From NCBI GenBank assembly GCA_003156615.1, contig PMHI01000683.1:18755-27314 (forward strand): a DNA stretch of 8,560 nt. The letters run 5' to 3'. A program made the translations under genes and the position numbers. The notes beneath the pieces were generated by a model, which saw only the letters and a program-made list of their open reading frames with translations, was not told the DNA's origin and did no database searches. Positions within the stretch are counted from its first letter, which is position 1. The number at the start of each line of letters is the position of its first letter. Shown here in pieces: positions 4,957 through 8,560 of the stretch. The DNA comes from Acidobacteriaceae bacterium (lineage in GTDB: Bacteria > Acidobacteriota > Terriglobia > Terriglobales > SbA1).

Positions 4957-7848
4957 TTACGGCGCCGTTACGTTGAGAGTGATCGAAAGTGAGCTGGTGA
5001 TCGGGTTCGCGCCGCCGGTGGTGGCGTTGATGGTTACGGCATATGTTTGGGCAGGCGTTCCTGAGTTCGTCGGGCTGATGTTGGTGCCGCCGCCACCGCT
5101 GCAAGAGCCTAACCCCAGCGTGGAGAAGCCGAGAACCACAATCAGGCTGAGCAGGCGCAGGCGGTGCGTGCGCGATCCCGCCGCAAGAACAATTCCGAAT
5201 AAGCCGGGGAGCAGCAGGGCATAGAAGAACCGGCAGCCGCCGAGCGGTGGACGCAACTGCGCCGTCGGGGCTGTAGTCTGGAAGCTGACCGAGACTGCGA
5301 TCGCATTGTCGGGCTGGCCGGTGTTCGGGACTTGGCAGTTGATTTCATTAGTCGTAAGAGAAGGGACGCCAGTGCAGGTATATGTGAGCGGCACAGCCGT
5401 GGTAGCACCGGCGCCACTGCCCACGATGAAACCGCTCGTGCCAGCGACAGCGACATTGACCTGAGCGCTTCCCCCCACGGTCACAGGGAAGGTTGCGCCG
5501 TTGGTCGATGAAAGAGTGAAGGTCTCAGTGGTCGCGGTCACGGTCAGGTTCACCTGCGCTGTCTGCGATCCGCCAAATGTGCCGCTGGCGGTGCCGGAAA
5601 CGGTGATCGTCTGCACGCCCGTGGGCAAGGCCATGTTGGCCGCAGTGGTGATGGTCAAGGTGACGGGGACGGAGTCGGTGCCGTCCAGCGTGACGCTCGC
5701 AGGACTGAAGCTGCAGAGCGCACCTGCGGGTAGACCCGCCGTGCAGCTGCCAGGAGCGGAACTCGTGGAGTTCGTGAAGTTAATGGTTGCAGTGGAACCG
5801 TTCACCGGCGTGATGGTCAGGACGGCCGTGGCTGTTTGCCCGGCGGCGATGGAGCTGGGAGACAGGGCAGTGGTGACCGCCAGAGTGAAATCCGACGCCG
5901 CTTCGCTGGCTTTCCAGGCAACAGCGAGGGCATTGGCGTCGACGGAGCCGAGGCCGGTGACCGGGCTGTAACCAACGCCGGCGCTGAAGCCGTACTGGAA
6001 CGGCGAAGTCGCTGGGCAATCCGGAGTTCCGCTGGTGCAAGGCACGATGTTGTTGCCTGTAGTGACATTGTGAAAAGCGGCGGGGTGGCTGGCCGCCAGA
6101 CTATAGAGCTGGGGATTTATTAGCCCCAGTCCTGATCCATCCAGGGACTCGTTGAGCAGAGCAACGATGGCAGCAAAGGTAGGGGCCGCGCAAGACGTGC
6201 CACCGACTAGGGTAAGGTCTCCGCCGGGGCCGGTCCGGAAACCACTGGTGCAGCTGGCTACGATTGCGCCGTTCTCACCATCCTCGGAGCAGAATAAATA
6301 GCCATCGTGGTAGGGCGACGCATTCAATGCGAGGTCAGGCACATCGCGTTCGCCGTCGCCGGGTACGCCGGTACCAGTCTGCCATGTAGGTTTCTCGAAA
6401 TAGATACTGGCGCCGCCACCCGAAGCGAGTAGGCCGCGACCCTCGACGGTGTCATTCCAGGCCGTCTCCGGGACATATTTAAGGGCCGAAGAGATGGTAT
6501 CGGTGCCACCGGTCGTGCCGCTCCAGTAGGGGGGGTCGGCGGCGGCATTCCCGCCGGTCACCGGAGTGTCACCGTTCGGATTGTCCCCGTCGAATTCCGT
6601 CCCGCCCATGCCGGTCACCTCGGGAATAGCGGCGGGAACGTCAACGGCCAATCCCCCACTGGCCTTCGCGCTGTCGGTTGCATCGCAATCGGCGGCGCCG
6701 GCATCGCCTGAAGCGGCCAGGATGGTCTGGCCTTGGGCATTGGCTTGCTGCGCCCATCCCTGGACGGTCTGCGGGAAATCAGCGGGCAGCAATTGCTCGC
6801 AGTAGCCGTAGCTGGTGCTGATGACAGGGGCATAATTGTTGTCGACAGTCTGCTGAAGGGCGTCCCATACGCTGTACGTGCGGTTCGTGCAAGTTTCGCT
6901 CGCAAGCAGACCGGCGTAGACGAAAATGATATTGGCATTCTTGGCGACCCCGCCGGACCACTCCAGATCGAGATCCGATTCACCCTCATCGCCCGGGCAT
7001 CGGGTAGAGGTCGAATTACTGGGGTAGAGCAGATACTGCGGAGTCATTGCGGCAAGACCTGCGGCGCTGCGGAAGTTGCTGAGGTCGGTTGCGCTGACGC
7101 TAGACTGTCCGACGATCGCAATCGTCTGGCCCGTGCCGTTGGTGCCGGCATTGTAGAGGGGCTGAACATCGTAGATGGTGGCGAAATCTGCGGGCGTCAA
7201 AAAATGATCGCCGGAAAGATGATCGGTGAAATGCGGGTCCGCCCCACCCGAGGATATCCTCGCGAATTTCGCCCGCGGCTTGGGAGCGAAGTTGTGAAGA
7301 TGTCCCACCCCGAGCACCACTCCGGCAAGCGCGGCGGGCATCGAGGGGTTGGTTGCGTTGGCGAAATGGATTACGCCGTCGACCAGGTAATCGTGGATCC
7401 CAGCGCGGAAGGCCGATTCGACCTGCGCCACGGTCCCGTCGAAGGAGATCTGGTTGCGGCTGTTGGCGACCGAGGTCACGGTGAAACCCTGGGATTCGAG
7501 CCAGGCGACGACGCGTTTGATGTCGCCTCGGGTCATTCCGAAGCGGTCGGCAAACTGCGCTGGCGTGAGCCATTTGTGGTAATTCGGGGAGGAGCGATCC
7601 TGCTGCTGGGCCAGCAACTTGTTCAGATCCTGCTGCTGGGCGGCGGAGAGTCGGAAAGCCAGCGTAACGCCGTAGAGGAGCTTACTGCCGTCGGTTTGGC
7701 CAAGATCAAAGCGCGGCTGGGCAAGACCGTGCACGTTGCCCGTGAGCACCACCATCGAGGAGTCGATGGGTCCGGTGATGCGATCGGGCTGCGCGGCGAA
7801 GCACAGCGATGAGGCTAGAAGGGGTAAAAGAAGCTTCCAAAGTCGCAT
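4957..7848 (-). CDS. Secreted S53 peptidase (kumamolisin/sedolisin type) with Ig-like and membrane C-terminal module
   Basis: This 963-residue pre-pro-enzyme is a serine-carboxyl endopeptidase, a family generally active at acid pH. Order of parts: Sec signal (about 1-19), kumamolisin-type activation prodomain (about 30-185, with SPNYHKWLTPAQFADRFG at 87-104), catalytic domain (about 218-645), two beta-rich Ig-like regions (about 653-770 and 775-860), then two hydrophobic helices (about 874-890 and 899-913), C916, a Gly-rich spacer and a short Thr-rich tail. Catalytic residues seen are E290 and D294 (ESDLD), oxyanion D382 (SGD) and nucleophile S552 (GGTSCAAP). At the expected calcium site the two Asp ligands appear as N594 and S628. 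Cys residues 284, 320, 350, 388, 520, 533, 604 and 611 suggest disulphides. ATG at 7848 is chosen for its GGAG six bases upstream and clean signal peptide; ATGs at 7860 and 7908 lack this. Confidence 0.93.
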   Translation of the reverse strand: MRLWKLLLPLLASSLCFAAQPDRITGPIDSSMVVLTGNVHGLAQPRFDLGQTDGSKLLYGVTLAFRLSAAQQQDLNKLLAQQQDRSSPNYHKWLTPAQFADRFGMTRGDIKRVVAWLESQGFTVTSVANSRNQISFDGTVAQVESAFRAGIHDYLVDGVIHFANATNPSMPAALAGVVLGVGHLHNFAPKPRAKFARISSGGADPHFTDHLSGDHFLTPADFATIYDVQPLYNAGTNGTGQTIAIVGQSSVSATDLSNFRSAAGLAAMTPQYLLYPSNSTSTRCPGDEGESDLDLEWSGGVAKNANIIFVYAGLLASETCTNRTYSVWDALQQTVDNNYAPVISTSYGYCEQLLPADFPQTVQGWAQQANAQGQTILAASGDAGAADCDATDSAKASGGLAVDVPAAIPEVTGMGGTEFDGDNPNGDTPVTGGNAAADPPYWSGTTGGTDTISSALKYVPETAWNDTVEGRGLLASGGGASIYFEKPTWQTGTGVPGDGERDVPDLALNASPYHDGYLFCSEDGENGAIVASCTSGFRTGPGGDLTLVGGTSCAAPTFAAIVALLNESLDGSGLGLINPQLYSLAASHPAAFHNVTTGNNIVPCTSGTPDCPATSPFQYGFSAGVGYSPVTGLGSVDANALAVAWKASEAASDFTLAVTTALSPSSIAAGQTATAVLTITPVNGSTATINFTNSTSSAPGSCTAGLPAGALCSFSPASVTLDGTDSVPVTLTITTAANMALPTGVQTITVSGTASGTFGGSQTAQVNLTVTATTETFTLSSTNGATFPVTVGGSAQVNVAVAGTSGFIVGSGAGATTAVPLTYTCTGVPSLTTNEINCQVPNTGQPDNAIAVSVSFQTTAPTAQLRPPLGGCRFFYALLLPGLFGIVLAAGSRTHRLRLLSLIVVLGFSTLGLGSCSGGGGTNISPTNSGTPAQTYAVTINATTGGANPITSSLSITLNVTAP

Positions 7849-7893
7849 GAACCGCTCCATCGGCAGTTGAGGTTGAGGGGCTGTGCTCCTTAG

Positions 7894-7922
7894 CTTACAC
7901 GGCTTCATTGCACTCTGATCAA
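7894..7922 (-). promoter_or_regulatory. Candidate sigma70-like promoter for the S53 gene
   Basis: On the minus strand TTGATC (7917-7922) and TGTAAG (7894-7899) are 17 bases apart, matching four of six positions in each consensus box. A transcript from here would start near 7887 and give a short leader before the ATG at 7848, which also argues against the start at 7908. The match is modest and the consensus may differ in this phylum. Confidence 0.25.
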
Positions 7923-8408
7923 GTTTTGTGGAGGAGGGTTGTACGCCGTTACCAAAGTTGCACAGTTGCTTGGACGGCGAAGGCGAACGATGGTATTTGG
8001 ATCACATTCCGAGCAAGTTGGGATGGACTTTGGCATATCCGTGCTCTTGCGCCCAGAGATTGAGCGGGACCGAGGCAAATTCGTCGACGGTCGCAGGCAC
8101 AGATGGCATGGCGGAGCGCATACAGTACCGCCCGCATTGACTGTGGCCCTGGGTCCGATTATAGTTTGGGGCAAATTTGGGGTGCTGTCGTTCGGCTTGT
8201 CATTCGAAGTAGTCGACCGCAAGCCAGAACGTATAAGGAGAGCAGAAGGTCGGCGGCGGACCGCTCCACCGGCTTTCGTACGAGCAGGTCACGAAGGACA
8301 GCACGACGGGAAAATAACCGGCACCATCCGCGCACAACCCAAGCTCAGCTGGCATAATTCGCCGAAACCGGAGTTCGAAGTCGGAATTCCAGCCTGGAAG
8401 GGAACCTT
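7923..8408. other. Intergenic region with no supported gene
   Basis: This stretch separates the divergent S53 peptidase and TPP-enzyme genes. Open frames on both strands (plus 7939-8424, minus 7905-8222) overlap each other, are rich in Arg and Pro, and show no family motif or convincing ribosome binding site, so I do not call them. CATAAT at 8353-8358 resembles a -10 box for the downstream gene, but no good -35 box accompanies it. No strong terminator or repeat is seen. Confidence 0.6.
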
Positions 8409-8560
8409 ATGTCGAAGAAAGTAGCAGATCTCTTGTGGGAGATGCTGGCCAACGCCGGAGTCAAACGCTGTTATGGCATCGTTGGTGACGCTCTCAATCC
8501 GGTCATCGACGGGCTGCGCCGCAACGGAAAGATCGAGTTCATTCATGTCCGCCACGAAGA
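8409..8560 (+). CDS. Thiamine-diphosphate enzyme, PoxB/acetolactate synthase-like (5' part)
   Basis: Only the first 50 codons are present; the gene runs off the right edge. The segment matches the N-terminal TPP-binding (PYR) domain of pyruvate oxidase, quinone-dependent pyruvate dehydrogenase and acetolactate synthase proteins. The visible pieces are LLWEMLANAGVKR (8-20), YGIVGDALNPVIDGLRR (22-38) and FIHVRHE (44-50). The Glu of RHE is the residue that activates the thiamine ring in this superfamily. The VGDALN form and the RHE(E) ending resemble PoxB-like enzymes, which decarboxylate pyruvate to acetate at the membrane, more than acetolactate synthase; the exact substrate cannot be settled from 50 residues. 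The ATG is supported by GGAAGG at 8397-8402, six bases upstream. It is transcribed divergently from the S53 peptidase gene. Confidence 0.85.
   Translation, partial: MSKKVADLLWEMLANAGVKRCYGIVGDALNPVIDGLRRNGKIEFIHVRHE

Noticed and set aside
4961..4970. Palindrome ACGGCGCCGT at the end of the peptidase gene as a terminator
   Set aside because: It has no loop and no following T run, and it overlaps the final codons, so it is better explained by the coding sequence.
5501..5971. Plus-strand frame of 156 codons rich in Val and Ala
   Set aside because: It is the antisense of the repetitive Ig-like regions of the peptidase; the Val/Thr pattern simply mirrors that repeat composition.
6733..7812. Long plus-strand open frame of 359 codons opposite the peptidase
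   Set aside because: It lies antisense to the prodomain and first half of the S53 catalytic domain, whose motifs are unmistakable on the minus strand. Its own translation has no family signature, so it is a GC-driven shadow.
7905..8222. Minus-strand 105-codon frame upstream of the S53 gene
   Set aside because: Its composition is low-complexity Pro/Ser/Arg, it has no ribosome binding site, and it competes with an equally weak frame on the other strand.
7939..8424. Plus-strand 161-codon frame upstream of the TPP-enzyme gene
   Set aside because: It is rich in Arg, has no recognisable motif or good ribosome binding site, and overlaps the well-supported start and ribosome binding site of the TPP-enzyme gene in another frame.

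Overview
The window looks like chromosomal DNA from a GC-rich (about 60% by eye) Gram-negative-type bacterium, most likely an Acidobacteriota member. This placement is an inference. It rests mainly on the very long secreted S53 (sedolisin/kumamolisin) peptidase with Ig-like repeats and a two-helix, Cys-Gly-rich C-terminal module of a kind I associate with Terriglobia-type acidobacteria. No rRNA, tRNA, CRISPR array or intact insertion sequence is visible.

Layout, left to right. Positions 99-1132 carry a small charged protein translationally coupled (GTGA overlap) to an RlpA-type lipoprotein with DPBB and SPOR domains. Next is a four-helix DUF4239-like membrane protein (1203-1964). The stretch 1965-2648 has no intact gene. 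It holds a coding-like minus-strand remnant, a frameshifted second copy of the last ~165 bp of rlpA (2372-2537), and a triple 13-14 bp tandem repeat directly in front of a HinT-type HIT hydrolase (2649-3002). Positions 3067-3664 hold a decaying MazEF toxin-antitoxin locus. Its toxin is destroyed by two nonsense codons and two frameshifts. Its antitoxin keeps the DNA-binding half but has a compensated frameshift patch, has lost its stop, and probably lost its start codon.

On the minus strand, 3703-4377 encodes a Gly/Arg-rich protein with a CheY-like receiver domain. A mostly empty ~530 bp spacer follows. The minus-strand S53 peptidase then fills 4957-7848. It is divergent, across ~560 bp without a supported gene, from the first 50 codons of a PoxB-like thiamine-diphosphate enzyme that runs off the right edge.

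The genes do not form one pathway. Only the first two look like an operon, acting on the cell envelope or septum. The peptidase is an independent secreted enzyme and the HinT protein is housekeeping. I see no clear new multi-gene system. The most informative signals are the base-by-base readable decay of mazEF, the displaced rlpA 3' end, and the C-terminal membrane/lipobox-like module of the peptidase.
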